Assembly: GCF_018139145.2 (NCBI RefSeq)
Contig: NC_059474.1
Location: 42,488,344-42,552,343 of the forward strand
Length of the DNA stretch: 64,000 nt
Direction of reading: 5' to 3'
Source of the DNA: Gymnogyps californianus
Lineage: Eukaryota; Chordata; Aves; Accipitriformes; Cathartidae
Shown here: piece by piece, positions 26,126 through 39,510 of the stretch
Numbering within the stretch: the stretch's first letter is position 1
Layout of the letters: each line of letters starts with the position of its first letter
Notes under the pieces: generated by a model
Told to the model about the DNA's origin: nothing
The model's input: the letters and a program-made list of their open reading frames with translations, nothing else
Databases searched by the model: none
Made by a program: the position numbers and the translations under genes

Positions 26126-26174
26126 TGCATTGATCAATGCACTGAATTGTGCAGCAATGCACTGAATTGTGCAA
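26126..26174. repeat. 16-bp palindrome overlapping a 20-bp tandem duplication
   Basis: TGCATTGATCAATGCA (26126-26141) is a perfect palindrome. It overlaps two head-to-tail 20-base units, 26135-26154 and 26155-26174, which differ only at the last base. Each unit contains inverted arms TGCAC and GTGCA around a six-base loop. The stretch could form several small hairpins, and replication slippage at such a structure would explain the duplication. Confidence 0.9.
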
Positions 26175-29100
26175 CAGGTCACACACAAATTAATTTTTCA
26201 TTTAAATTACAAAACAGAAAGAAATGTGCCTGGTAGCTGAATTACTAGCACTCGTAAAACATTTGTGATCCACATGCATTTTCCACAGACTTCACATCGA
26301 TGCCTGACACCATGCAAGTAACAACAATACAAACCAAGAAAGCAGGATGACAGTGAATGACAGATTTATTTTGCCATAATTTATCTTGCTGAGTGTTGAA
26401 GTTTTCCATATAAGCAAATTCTGAGCAGGCAGAAGCACTGATTTCAGTACAGCACTGAAGCTGAACAGGCAGCAGTGTCACTAGGTATAAGCAACGCCCT
26501 TTTTCATCAGGATGAAGTGTAGTAGAAAAGTTGAGCCACCATAAAAATCAGACATAAAATACATTACAGAATGCCACCTAATTTTTGTTATGTTAAGGTT
26601 TGTGATTTTATGTACTGCTTACTCATTATTCCTAGTATGTTTTTAAGTACATCAGACTAACTCGATCAGGAATGGTTCCAGCTTACTGGTAAGATATCCA
26701 TAAAAATTCATTAAGAAATAAATCAGGATATCTATTTGTAACATCTTCAAGATTCTTTAAGATGATTAGATGTTAAAAATACAAAGACAACCATTAAAGT
26801 GAAAAGTGTAGCATTAGCCCACATCTCTACAGTCAGAGGAAAATTTTAATAGTCAGCCATTGACTAATAAAATGTGTTTCCCCACCATTTACTCCCATGC
26901 TTGCTAAAACATACATGACCAGCAAAGGCTGACACTCCTTGTTTTTAACAGTAGTCCAAATCCTAAAATTAAGCCTTAAGAGTATTCCAAACAAAATAAA
27001 ACTCTTAGGCCAGGAACAGATTTTACCTCTGTGTTGGTAAAAGAGGTCACCAGCCACCATTTGGGTATTACTACTATGCACAAGTCTAATGGAAAGGCAA
27101 TCCTGTGAGAAGTCCAACATCCCTCTTAGGAAAATCTGATTAGCTTAACTTCAAAATGCTTTCACCAGGATTTAATGAATTTTCTTCTAACTGATCTGAT
27201 ATGATTCTCTCCTTCAAAAGACCTTTGGAATAGCAACCTCTGGCATGCATATCTACCCTATACTCTTAAGGGGTTTTTTAGGCCTTAAGATGTTAGATAG
27301 TATAGGACTGAACTAAGAATAGATAGATAGATATAAGTGTTTTAATCAACACAACTAATGGAGCTCTAAGCAATATGGGCCTAATTTTGACAGTTGTTAC
27401 GCTAAGCTGGGCTAACAAGAATAACCTACTCTGTAAAAAGCACTGGCAATAAAATATATCAGAGCATTACACGAGCTGTGATTATTTAATAACAGTGTTA
27501 GAAAAACTAGCTTAACTGCAGATAGGTGTTTCTGTTTCTGTTCATTACACAAAGAAGAAGTTAGTTTACGTAGGTGAAAAAAATAATAAAACAGGAACTT
27601 CAGACCGTGACAGTGTTTCTCCTGTACTGTACATATGTTCACATGGAAGTTCCCATTTGCAGATACCCTGAAACTTCTCTAAAATTAGGCAGTTGAGAAA
27701 GATTTTTTCCCAAAGATGGGCCAATTATTAGTGATTTGTGATGTAGTTTTTGAAAGACAGGAAGATGACCATACAAAAACCCAGTCATTTCCAAACAGAG
27801 CATCTATCTACCATCTAAGAAAGTAGCTTTCTGAAGCTTCTATTATAAATGAGGTTTTTTGGTTGGTTGGTTTTGTAAGATTTAAATGTGTCGGTGTCAA
27901 ACTGCACATAAACATTACATGGACACTATTTAACACCATGAGGAGCTTTGCTCTTTATAAGCATGGGTGCTGCTTCCATTTCTCTCCAGCATTTCTCCTG
28001 AAGATTTTATTCAGTTAAAAGCTTGTATTAAAACATTATCAGTTTCATCAAATGTTGAAATGTGAGGGATCAAAGAGGAGAACATGACCAGATCTTAAAC
28101 TCTTAAAAAAACCCCACACCCTAAGACAATCAAAAACTGGTATTTCAGAATACCTCATGTGCTTTTTCTTACAAGTAAGGAGTGAATGTCTGATAGGTGC
28201 ATGGCACATACTATATATTTACAGCTTCTCTTCAGTCTGGGACATACAGTAGGTAATTAGTAATTGTAGGCCAAATCTTTAGAGATTTTAAGCATCTGCT
28301 AATTAGTACAAGAGCTGTTAACAGCAGTAGGCGCTATAAAGTCTCAGCACATCCATAAAACATTGAATGAAAAGCCGGTACCGTAGTTTATCATTTTATT
28401 GCAGTGTGTTATTTTAGTTTAGTATTTTCTTGCTTATTCTTGTACCTTTTGCTGATTATTTTATGTATAATTTTATTTTTATTTTAACTCTTCAACTAAA
28501 TATTCCATCATTTCAAAAAACTCACATCCATAGAAAAAGTGCAGGAAATTAATAACATGAAACACAATCAGGATGCTGACAGGCAGATACCCATCAAGTC
28601 TATCATCTTTGTCTATATACAAGTTCTCAGTTATTTCATTACTACAAGCTATATACTATAACTTTGGGGGATTTTCTACTACAGATAATACTTGAGAAGA
28701 ATATTCCTGAAAAGGAGCACCTAAGCAAATAAATAAGGAACATCTTAGTCACCCATCAGATCTCAGCCCACATGCTGAAATTAATGACTGGTATAGCCAT
28801 CTGATAACTTTTGCAAAGCCCTTTCTATACTTAAACTTAAGATCCTCTGGGAAACACCATGCTACCTATCACTTTACTTGTAGGAAATATGTTGATTATT
28901 AAATGCTTATATAATTTTGTCTAATTTTATTTGCATTTCCCTAATATCTCTACTTGTTTGCTTTATTGATAAAGTTTCAAACAGGAACTGCCTTTAAGCA
29001 TTTGATAAAATTATATTCACACAGGAATTTTGCAGAAAATGTCATGCAATAAGATCAGTCCATTTTTAAAAGTCTAATTAAAGACATCAGAAAGAAATTA

Positions 29101-29676
29101 CCTGAGGGTAGGAAGAGCAGTTAATGGATGTTTCTTGTCAGAAGTTGTGAAACGTGTTTTACCAAAGGGATTAAACATATCCATTGAATCCATCACGTCA
29201 TACAAACATTCTACATTTGCCAGTTCAACCTATGAGAAGGACAAATATTTCCCCATTACTCATAGTTATGAAGCTGCTACACTTATGGTGACGAACAATC
29301 AGAAACCCCTCTAAATTAGGAGAGGCCAGTTTTATGTATTCCTGTAAGTTAGCCTCCTCTTTGCCCACCTCCAGGCTTCCTAGGAAATCTCTCAGACTTC
29401 CTTGTTACCCCAGAAAGGAAAATGGGATGAAGAACCCTTCTTGGTGGCGAGGTGCTGTACTCACCTGCTGCACGTCCTGCCATGCTATGCCAGGAGACTG
29501 GAAGATGACTTGCTCCTCTGACCAAGTAAGGCACTAAACCACTTGGTATTCATGACTTGTCTTATCATGAGCGCTTCAAACAGAGGGTAACATGTAAAAA
29601 GGTGGGTTTGCTACTATCACGTTTTGAAAGAAAAGAGCTACTCAAGGGTTGTTTCCAAAAAAGACTTCAGGTCTGT
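26175..29676. other. Gene-free AT-rich DNA
   Basis: I see no gene or classified repeat apart from the short GATA-type microsatellite at 27319. On the minus strand CAGCAG|GTGAGT near 29465 is a perfect splice-donor string, but no convincing acceptor or conserved frame goes with it. Confidence 0.6.
27319..27333. repeat. (ATAG)n microsatellite
   Basis: Just under four uninterrupted ATAG units. Short simple repeat. Confidence 0.85.
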
Positions 29677-29681
29677 ATAGG

Positions 29682-30265
29682 TGTCATAGTTTAACCCCAG
29701 CTGGCAACTAAGCACCACACAGCTGCTCGCTCACTTCCCCCATGGCAGGATAGGGGAGAGAATCAGAAGGGTAAAAGTGAGAAAACTCATGGGTTGACAT
29801 AAAGACAGTTTAATAGGTAAAGCAAAAGCCGCACGCGCAAGCAAAGCAAAACAAGGAATTCATTCACCACTTCCCATCGGCAGACACGTGTTCAGCCATC
29901 TCCAGAAAAACAGGGCTCCATCATGCATAACAGTTACTTGGGAAGACAAACGCCATCACTCCGAATGTCCCCCCCTTCCTCCTTCTTCCCTCTGCTTTAT
30001 ATGCTGAGCATGACATCATACAGTATGGAATACCCCTTTGGTCAGTTGGGGCCAGCTGTCCCAGCTGTGTCCCCTCCCAACTTCTTGTGCACCCCCAGCC
30101 TCCTCACTGGTGGAGTGGGGTGAGGAGCAGAACAGGCCTTGACTCTGTGTAAGCACTGCTCAGCAATAACGAAAACATCCCTGTGTTATCAGCACAAATC
30201 CAAAACACAGCCCCATACTAGCTACTATGAAGAAAATTAACTCTATCCCAGCCAAAATCAGCACA
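29682..30265 (-). mobile_element. Solo ERVL-type LTR, avian, minus strand
   Basis: The element is 584 bp with TG...CA ends on the minus strand (TGTGCTGA ... ACTATGACA). It is flanked by ATAGG (29677-29681) and ATATG (30266-30270), a 5-bp duplication with one mismatch. It carries the TATA-like ATATAAA (29997-30003), a CRE-like TGATGTCA (30011-30018) and ATTAAA (29809-29814), all read on the minus strand. Long stretches are nearly identical to the LTR at 9037. Relative to that copy it lacks about 12 bases near 30190, a gap bounded by TCA on both sides. No retroviral coding sequence is adjacent, so it is a solo LTR. Confidence 0.92.
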
Positions 30266-32980
30266 ATATGCTAAACGCAGAGAGCTCTTCGCTTAAAGTC
30301 CTGAGTCACTTGCTTACACTCAAGAGTAAGTTTTGGATAATATATAAATAATTGTATTGTCGTACTGGCTGTTCCTCTTCATCTATCAGCAGTTTGGGTT
30401 CATTGTGAGGTGCTTTCCTGTGCTTGCACATGGCGTAGGACACCTGGCTGGGTTCTGGGCTGAGCTCTAGGAGACAGAGCCCTGAGTGCCTCCTGTCCTA
30501 ATATTGTTGCTATCAACACCAGTTTCCTCATTTGACTCCAAGAGCATTTAATGGTTGCCTATCGCAACAGGACTGTACTCAGAAGTGGCGGGATGGTGAG
30601 CCCCTCAGAAAATAGCTTGTTGGAATGAAGCAGGAGGACCTGTAAATGACTTCATGGGGCTCCTGGCTTCTCCCACTGTGAGCAGTGAGATATGAGAATG
30701 GCAGAGGCCAAGGTCACCTACCCATTGTGGGATGGCAAAGCAGCACTGAGCACTGTGTGTTTCATGACTCTTGAGGTTGTCAAGACAATTCTGGACAAAT
30801 ATGGTCTCATTTAAAGCTAAAGCAGAAATGGAAATTCTGCAAAATGGAAACTCTAAAGCAATAGTAATTCAAGTATTTAAATAATAATCTGAGTCTCATG
30901 AGGAAACTTCACGTTTAATTTTATGTATGATGTGGAGACTAAGTTTATTACTGGGTATCTGTTAATCTTTCTGCAAGATTTGTTAATATTTTTGCAATGC
31001 CCAGTGGACAATGATAAATCATTGTAATTAAGATTGGGCTAAATTAATCTTGCAGCTTCATTTTATGTCTGTTCTAACTCACTTGTTTTTGATGATCAGC
31101 TTTTAAATTTGGGGTGATGGCAGTGAATAAGTAACGTCACAGCACAGCTAGAAATCTTGTATAATTACATATTGTTTTTAACGTCATTTGCAACATGTGA
31201 ATTCACTATGTTTGATTTCTGTTGCCTGCTCCTTATGGAGCCAGCGTCTCTTGCTGGGTGATTCATCCCAAAAGCTACCTGCAGACATAGCAGAGACTCC
31301 TGAAACTTCAGGACACTGATTTACAACTGATATCTAGGAATCACTGGCATCCAAGGAATACTAACCAACAGCCAGTAATTCAGGGAGAGCTGATCATCCA
31401 TACTGGCCATGGTGTTACTCCTGAATGTTTCTAGTCTCTTCCAGGGCCTGGATTCATGTGGTCATGTCCCCTTCTAGACTTGAAATCAACATTGAAGCTT
31501 TGCAGCCAGTAGCAATGGTAACTTCAGCCTACAGCTGATTAAAGGGTATCACGGCAGAGTTACCTACCCAAAGACCTGAATACTAATCTTTTAATCGGCA
31601 CCTTGTATATTAAAATGTGCATTTTCTTACAGTTTTTAGACTCTGCTGGCTGTCCTCTCCAGCATGTGCATACTACAATCTGTTCTATGCATCCACCTTC
31701 AAAGGTGTCATTGACACTTCAGAGACTGTCCCAGAATTTCATGAAAGTCTGCTTATCTGTTTACACTTTGATTGTTTTTTGATTGACTACAGAAAGCCAC
31801 TAATAATTTATCAGCCATGATCTATCTGTTTACCAGCTCCCACTAATAGTTTGACAAGTATAAGAATTAAGCATTGTCTTCTTCAAGCCTGCATTGTACC
31901 ATTTTTTAAGTTAAAATCCCTGTTTCTTATTTGCTTGTAGGCTATTGAAAAAAACCTACAATGAAGGCAAGCCTAGTTTTGTTTTGCCTGTTGTTCTAAC
32001 ACCTATGCAAAAGCTCTCCAGGTTTGCAAAAGTTGGCATTGGCGGGTCATCCCCTGACAGAGCTCTCAATACAGCTTGCTTCACCTGAGAATAAAAATCA
32101 AAAAACAGCCTCTGCCCATTTCCTTATTTTGCACCTCTTTTTCCTATTCATTTATTTTTGTATTGCATCTTCTTAATAATTCCAAGCAGTAGATACGTAT
32201 CAGCAAAGAATATATATCATCGGGAATTACAAGCAAATATTCCCAAGCAACATTACAGTTGAAAAATAGTCCAAGGTAAGAATAATACATTACATATCCA
32301 GAACACATTATTTGTGATCCATTTTCTTTGCAATACACCATACTTTGCTCATGTATAATAACACCTGCTGGTTGATATATAACACTCCCAAGCCAGAAAC
32401 AATTTTACAACCCAAATAGTATTAAACTTAAAATAAAAAGAAAAAAAAAAATCAAGCAAATCAGTCTTGCTCAAGGTCTATTACTACCAAATCCTTCCTG
32501 TCTTGATGGCTAGAAACAGAACACTCTCTCCAAATCTCTCTTCAGTGAACTCATTAGTGAACTTTCAATACATATGGTGTCAAAATCTTGCATGCCTGTT
32601 GCTGATGTGGGTGTTACACATCTACAGAGCAATAAGACCAATAAAGGAGTTTTAGCACAGGCTGACAACGTAAATCCTAAAAAAGCAAGCATGGGCATAA
32701 AATGACATGAAAAAGTGGGTTTTTTTCAGATTCTGAAGTGTGTCAGATTGCCCATTAACAATTTTTAAAAGGGTGTATGACTGAACTTGTGCACAAAATC
32801 AAAGTCCAGTATGCACATCAGTATCAGCAGGCAGCCCAGAACCAAGTGATGTGGATGGGCAAAATTGATGAGTGGTTGTACGTATGTTAAAGACTTTTGA
32901 AGACAGAATATGATAAATGAGTAATAATATGCTAAATAATACATGGGCCAGCATATGGCTTAGTGGTTTTGTAGCTTCTG

Positions 32981-33007
32981 GTGTGCGTGTGTGTATACAT
33001 ACACATA
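32981..33007. repeat. GT/TA/CA mixed dinucleotide repeat
   Basis: GTGTGCGTGTGTGTATACATACACATA, an interrupted GT tract passing through TATA into CA, which makes its centre self-complementary. Confidence 0.8.
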
Positions 33008-33587
33008 TTTGCTACTATTTTAGTTTTGCTCATATAGGCAATAGTATCTTGAGAGCTTATTAGTAGCGGGTTAAGTGTTTTTGCCTTCCTAAATGTCATG
33101 ACTTGATATTTAATAAATGCCAAGAAATCTCACCAGATGTCAAGTGTGCTGTTGGCTGACTTTGCACTGGCTTTTTAACACATAACCCTTACTCTGTGTG
33201 TGTCGCTCTATCCTTGTCTAACCAACATATCATCTATTTTTGATAAATTAAAAGAATAGTTGTAAAACGTCAGAAATGAGTGATACGTCTAGACCACTCC
33301 AGTACTAAGCAATGGGTTACTACTTTACTGAAAAATGGTCTACTGATTGAGAAAGCTTAAATTCTGGACTAAATCGGCTGGCTACTTAAAGACAAACTAT
33401 CCTAAGATGGAGTTCTTATAAAATTTTAGGGCTAACTTCTCAGTAATATGTGACTTAAATCTAAATCAAATTTCTGCACCAAACACTGACTACGTTGAAG
33501 TATAGGGCCTAAAGAACTAAGCTTTGTCCATTAGTAATCTTACTATTTGAACAAAAATGCAGCAGGAGATCTCAGGTATGCTCTTGT

Positions 33588-33605
33588 AAAAAAAAAAAAA
33601 AAAAA
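33588..33605. repeat. Poly(A) run
   Basis: Eighteen A residues, the longest A-run in the window. No AATAAA signal or recognisable retrocopy precedes it. Confidence 0.92.
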
Positions 33606-36600
33606 GAACAACTGAGTGCCAATACAGGCAATTTTATGGGAATGACCAATTTAAGTGAGTAGAATTTGATTTTCATTTCATTCCATTTTCATTAGCTGGA
33701 AGGTTTGGTCTTGCCTAGTAGAATACTAAAGTACCAGAGACCGGCCAGATTACTCACAGAAAGGCTATTAGTATTTATAGTTTTGAAGAACCTCTTTCTG
33801 ATGCTCTAGGCTAGCAGATCATACCAGCAAAAGCCTGCAGAATGGGTAATTTGGCTTGCAGCTATCTGTGCAACCACAACGAACATTAATATTTAGAGTT
33901 CATCAATTCATGTGGCTATGTCGTATAGTTATAAACATTTTTAAGAGTTGACAAGGGTTCATTTTTTCAAGATCGGGAAACAATTGTGTAATTATTATAT
34001 TTTTTTAAATTATTGCTCCTCCCAACAATAATGAAAAAGCAAATCTAGTAAATATTAGATAACATTTTAGTATATCGTAGGCTTTGATTTGGTTTATTCT
34101 GTTAGGAATCTAAAAGAAATACAAAGCCTAAGAAATGAGAAAGAGATTGATTAACCAGTCTGTTTTATTTATTATTGAGCAAGAAGCCATTTTCATTTGC
34201 ATCTTAGTTAGAAAAGGGGATGTATTTGCTTAGAGTACTCTGAGGAAATCTCAACTCATTCAAGGCAATTACATTTATATTTGTTTAAATCATGTAAGCA
34301 TTAAAAATACTGCTTTACTTGCCAGTTTTGTAAAATAATATGTAACAGATGCTTCAGAACTGATTGTTCTGTTTATTTGAAGGAAATAAGTATATTTTTA
34401 TTTCACGTATTTACAAGAATGCACAAACACAGGAGGTGTATTCTGTGACTGTTTCCTCATATGTTTCTCAAGTTGCCTAGGTTACATCTGGCCTACTAGG
34501 ATGATTTTTTTTTTTTCCTTTTAATTGCTACTTTTGTTACAGTAGGGAGAAGATTCCTGATAACCAGTCTTGGGCTGGAACTTGCAGTGAGAAGGGTTTG
34601 GATTTTTTTCATGTCTTCTCTGAGGATTTTCTCACCAAATGTGCTCTTGTATTGAAGTTCATATTCAAAGTTTGGTGGGGCAGTTTCCATTTTGACCACT
34701 TACATGTGTCAGATATTAATACTGGCCAAATACTGGAGGTAGAATCACTTAAAAACAGATGGGATGTTCCACGTTTAGAATCTTTGCCAGCAATTGTGAT
34801 CTGTATTTTTCTATCTAATATCCTTGGGACAAGTCTTCCTTCCTTGGCTATGGTTCTTTACTTCAAGGGAAATTTATTAGCATACATTAATCTCTCTTAC
34901 ATCTCTTCTGCATAGCTTAGCTTTAGCTGTATCTCCTCATTTATATTTATTACCTGCTTTATTTATATAAGGTGAAGTATTGTGTTCATGGTGTCCCCTC
35001 CTAAAATACTAATTACTTCCTATATTTCAGGCACTTATGCTTTTGAGTATCTAACTCAAAATAACTGAGAAGAAAAGGGTTTTTTTTGCCTGCTGCTTCG
35101 TCATTTACAGGAGGTTGCTCTGCACTGAGCTGAGGCAAAAAAGTAAGATCATTCACACTCCAAGGTGACTCTTCCTTCCATGGAGGCAGAAAACAAGCCA
35201 GAGGAAGAAAAGTCCTGGAAAATCTTCTCCTGGGGTCTGTGGACATTGATTAACCCAATGGCAGAGTGTCATAATTTATGATAATCTGAGTGCAAACAGA
35301 AGGTGATCTATGAATGTCATGCTATTATCCTTATTATTTTTCATTATTAATGAGAATGATATTAACCTCTCCCATCAGCAGGGTTAAATCTTACCACCTA
35401 TACACCTATACCACTGCAAGTTGTAATAACTTTTCTCTTATTCCCACTTCAGATAGGCATTTCTCATGAAATTTTAAATTCTGTTTCATTCTACCAGTGA
35501 AATTAACGTTTATATAGCTGACCCACACTTTTGACACATTCTAAAACAGTACAGTGAATAACAAGTCTAGAAACATTATGCCACTGTAAAATTTAACCAA
35601 CCAAACAGAAGTTCATTTCAAATGAGTGTTCCTTTCTTTACTTTGCTTAAAGAAACATTGCACTGCTTTCCTTCTACCCTCCCCAGTGAAAATTAATTAA
35701 TTTGGAAGTATATCCTCCAATAAAGGTTATTGGAGCTAGGAGACCTTGTTCCATGATTAATAATTCCATGTGGGAATTTTTTTTTTCCCCAACAGATTCC
35801 TATCACACAGAGTAAAGAGCCCTTGTTTAAGTGCATCCAGACTGGTTACTTACATATGGTATAGAAAGAGAGTAGAATTTAATTCAAAGGAAACCCTTCT
35901 CAACTTTCCTAGGTTTGGATGACTAGAGAAAAGGGATGGCATACTGCTACTAGATTACAAGGAAAGATATACTAGATGCCTGTCTAATGACTTTGTACTG
36001 ATATATGCTGATTCACTGTGAGCATTTCAATTGCATGAGTTGATAAAATTTGAAATTACGAGGAATAATAGCAGAAGCTGTTTTTCAAAATGCATCTGCA
36101 ACCCTTGCACTTCCTCCCATGGGGTTTTCTTTCTAACCTCTCTACAGACCTTGCCCATGTTGGTCATAGTAATTTACTCTTTATATTTCAGCATTACATG
36201 TAGCCTTTAATTAATAATCTTGGGTATTAATTCTGCTCCAAGGAGTGTACTTGGACCCCAGATCTCCTACATGGGAGGAATGAGAAGAGGAATTCTCTCC
36301 CACATGGAACAACTTGAACTATGAGAGGAATAAGGAAGTTCCATGCAATTTTTTCCTTGCACCAGAACCTTCCTGATGTTTTCCATGGAGAGGATCTATA
36401 TGAATCAGTATCTCCTTTTCACTCTCCCTTTGTATCAGATAATCGTCTTTTCTCAAGGTCAAAAGTGATGTCAGATTCCCCGGGTGAGTTTCCATTCCTC
36501 CTTTGGGAGAAGTACTGCGACACCATGGGCTGAAGTAGCTTTGTGGCTACTAGTGCTGCAATGAGAATGGACTCAGTGGTGATGGGATGGATGCAGAATG

Positions 36601-39229
36601 GATGTCATCAAAGGCAGCAGGCTGTCATGAGACAGCAGCCAGAGATACCTTTCTTGCTATGTTGATGGTAGGCTGACAATGAATGAATGATATGGACACA
36701 AGCTGTCAAGAGGGGTGCAAATAGACAGGGTACTCATTAAATAAAGTAATGGTGATACTTATAGCACCCTGCAGCGAGTCATCATATAGATAAATGACCG
36801 GATATGGAGGCTGACAGATGGTGAATGACGCTCATATAATTGAAAAGTACATTTGAAGCCTGCTGAGAATGTTCCAGCAGCAATTTTATGATTTCATTCA
36901 GTTTTGAGGAACAATGAATGATTAGGGTTTTTCATAAATTTCACATTTGCTTTTGCATTTTTCACATGAATATTATAGATGTCCCTGTGTGTAGTTCACA
37001 GTTGTTACTTCTTTCTGAAATAATTTTCATATTCTGTAAAGGGAACTATAAAATGCATTTTTTGGAAATTTCACTGCATTCTGCGAAAGTATAAATCTTT
37101 GCGATGATCATAGTTCTAAACATAACATCAAAATAAATTAAAACAAATTTAAATTAATGCTGCAATTCTCAAAAGATAATTCATTGTCTGTTTCCCCCAA
37201 ACATTCTGTCAACCATTTAAAAAATAAAGCCAGCAGAGCCAGAACATTTACTAATCAACAACAAGAGAAATTATACTATCCATTTTGCTTAGGGCAGTTG
37301 AACAAATCAATATCACTTTATCAAAGATGCTTAGATCTAACTGCCTTCTAGATTAAATGTATTATAAATATTAAAATGCTTGCTTAAATAAACTCTTAAA
37401 ATTATACTTCAGCTTTTTCCCTAGGAAATTATTTATGCAATTACAGTATGCAAGTAAAAATGTGTATTATGGAATCAGAAGGGATTTGATGTGAACAAAG
37501 AAATAGAAAATGGCTTATAATATTTGAGGCTGATTGGAGTACTTTTTTTAAAGAAACCATCAATGTGTTTTCAATATATGAGTAGCAAAAGAGAACCTAG
37601 CATTCAGATTGTAATGGAGGGCTTACACAAGGATAACTCAGTGACCAGGGTCGGAACAATTTACTGAGAGTTGTTTTTACTTGCGTAGTTTGCATTTTTT
37701 GGTAACAATTGTGTCTCATTTATTCTTGGATCTTCAGTCTGTGCAGACCTGATCTATCTGCCAAAAGTCTTTCTATTGCTTTATATGAATTTTGGAACTA
37801 CTGTGTTTATTCCCTTTCTCGTTCAGCAGGAAAAATGTCCCTGAAATAGCTCATAACTGGCGCTCTTCCTCTTCCCAATTCATTCATTTACACAGTTGTT
37901 TTTCTCATTAATAGCTTAGCATGCTCGATACCTATGGGTGGTTTTTGTAAGACTCGTTTAGAAAACATCTGACTTTAACATGTAAATAAAAAAGTTTCAA
38001 GTTTTAGACAACTTTCATACACTCTTTTTACTGTTGAGTGTATCTGTCCATCTTTGTCTAGCGAGAGGTGGATTTTGCTGTCTCCAGGATTTACTTAGTT
38101 ACCGTGCCTGCTTGTGAATTTCCAGATAATTTTGCATAAATCTTACAGGCCAGGCTAAGGATGGGATAACTACAGTATCAGAAACACCACTTTAAATTGT
38201 GTGTTTTTCCAAAACCATTGAGCTGGGAGCATAGTCAGCTGAGGGTCAGGCCCTGGCAAAGGAGGTCAGGACTTTCTTCCTTGTGAGAAAAGGAGAAAGC
38301 AGAAATAAAAGAAATAAAATTTAAAAAAAAAACCACCAACCAAAAAGCCACAGTTTAAACAGTATAATACACTGGGAAAGCACATTTAAAAATCATTGGT
38401 GATTTTTATGGTGATGTTTTGATCAGACTGAGTGGAGTGCAGTGATAAAGATAAACAAGAATAGAAACCCAAACACAAAAAGCTTTATATAGGGCAGATT
38501 GTGATTCTAGCAGATACCCAAAGGGGGTATATGATTTATAATCAGAGTTCTATACCTTGTCAAGCAGTAAAATATGATTCAATTGAATTATATAGTTGGA
38601 AACTGAGTGAAAAATGAATGATGAGGTGATGTATTAGCAGGCATCTAGTACAAGAAATAAACGTCCACATGTGTAGCCATTCAGAGAGTATTCGCACATT
38701 TCTGTCCATGCATCTGAGAAGCAGAGTATATGGAAACGCATAGGAATACAGTTGTGCTAATGAGAGAAACCCATTCAGCATCAGATAAGCGAGTGCACCA
38801 AAGTAGTTACGTGAAATAGGGTTATTGATATTTGAGGTGTCTACTTACTTGCCTCAGTCACATCGTACCAATTTCTTCTCTATGATGGGATGACAATCGT
38901 TTTAGGAATTAAAAAAAAAAAATTAAAGAACAGCAAATGTCAGACAGGACAATGTATTCTCTACAGATTTCTAGTGAGCAATGGTTTATGGTTGATAATT
39001 AATGAACATACAGTAATGAATATTTTGTGATTTGCCAATATCTGTCCAAATTGTCATAAACAACTGTACAAATTGTACTGAACCAAACTCAGTGTTTCGT
39101 TTCTTGAGAGTAGTAAAAAGATAGTGATTTGGTGAGTTAGTGGATTATTTCCTACTACTCTATCAGCTGTGCTTGGGAAGAACAGCAAATGAAGAAAAGC
39201 AATGCAATACATAATGATGTAAATAATGA

Positions 39230-39510
39230 ATGCACCTGGCTGGTGGATGACAAATGCAGATAAATGTAGACTAATGAGTTTGGATCAAAAAAAAGAGGCA
39301 GTGTATAGCTGCTAAATGGAAAATGAACATCAGGGCTTTGACCTAAAAAGAGATTTGGGAACTATTATAGACACATCCTTAAACTCTGTAGCCCATTAGG
39401 TGGCTAAACTGAGAAATATAAATGAGATACTGGGATGAAGCTAAAAGTGCACAATATAAATCAAAGTATAAACTTATTTTAGTTAATGAAGCTTCATTCA
39501 CAACACTAAG
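39230..39510 (+). mobile_element. Decayed CR1/L3-like LINE fragment (reverse transcriptase, C-terminal part)
   Basis: Conceptual translation gives WWMTNADKCRLM (near 39241-39276), which matches the W-M-x-F-N-x-x-KC-x-V-M block just after the RT catalytic region of CR1-clade LINEs. After an interval of the expected size comes LKRDLGTIIDTSLNSVAH, then a stop, then VAKLRNINEILG. This corresponds to the conserved DLGV-I-VD-SLK ... AVKKANR-LG block of the same domain. Stops and frame changes are present, so it is a dead fragment. Order and spacing of the two blocks make chance unlikely. The 3' boundary is approximate, since similarity fades after 39440. Subfamily is uncertain; it seems older than the CR1 piece at 44.6 kb. 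Confidence 0.72.

Larger units (their letters stand above)
30271..39229. other. Gene-free DNA
   Basis: I see no gene. The part at 30360-30800 is somewhat GC-richer than its surroundings but matches no repeat or exon that I know. The remainder is AT-rich with simple runs listed separately. Short frames at 31617, 34598 and 36321 show no domain, signal or splice context that I can support. Confidence 0.6.

Noticed and set aside
29463..29534. Minus-strand exon ending at CAGCAG|GTGAGT
   Set aside because: The donor is perfect, but about one such string is expected per window this size. No acceptor with a pyrimidine tract or recognised peptide accompanies it.
33588..33605. Poly(A) tail of a processed pseudogene
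   Set aside because: No poly(A) signal, no recognisable cDNA body and no flanking duplication. The same applies to the other A/T runs.
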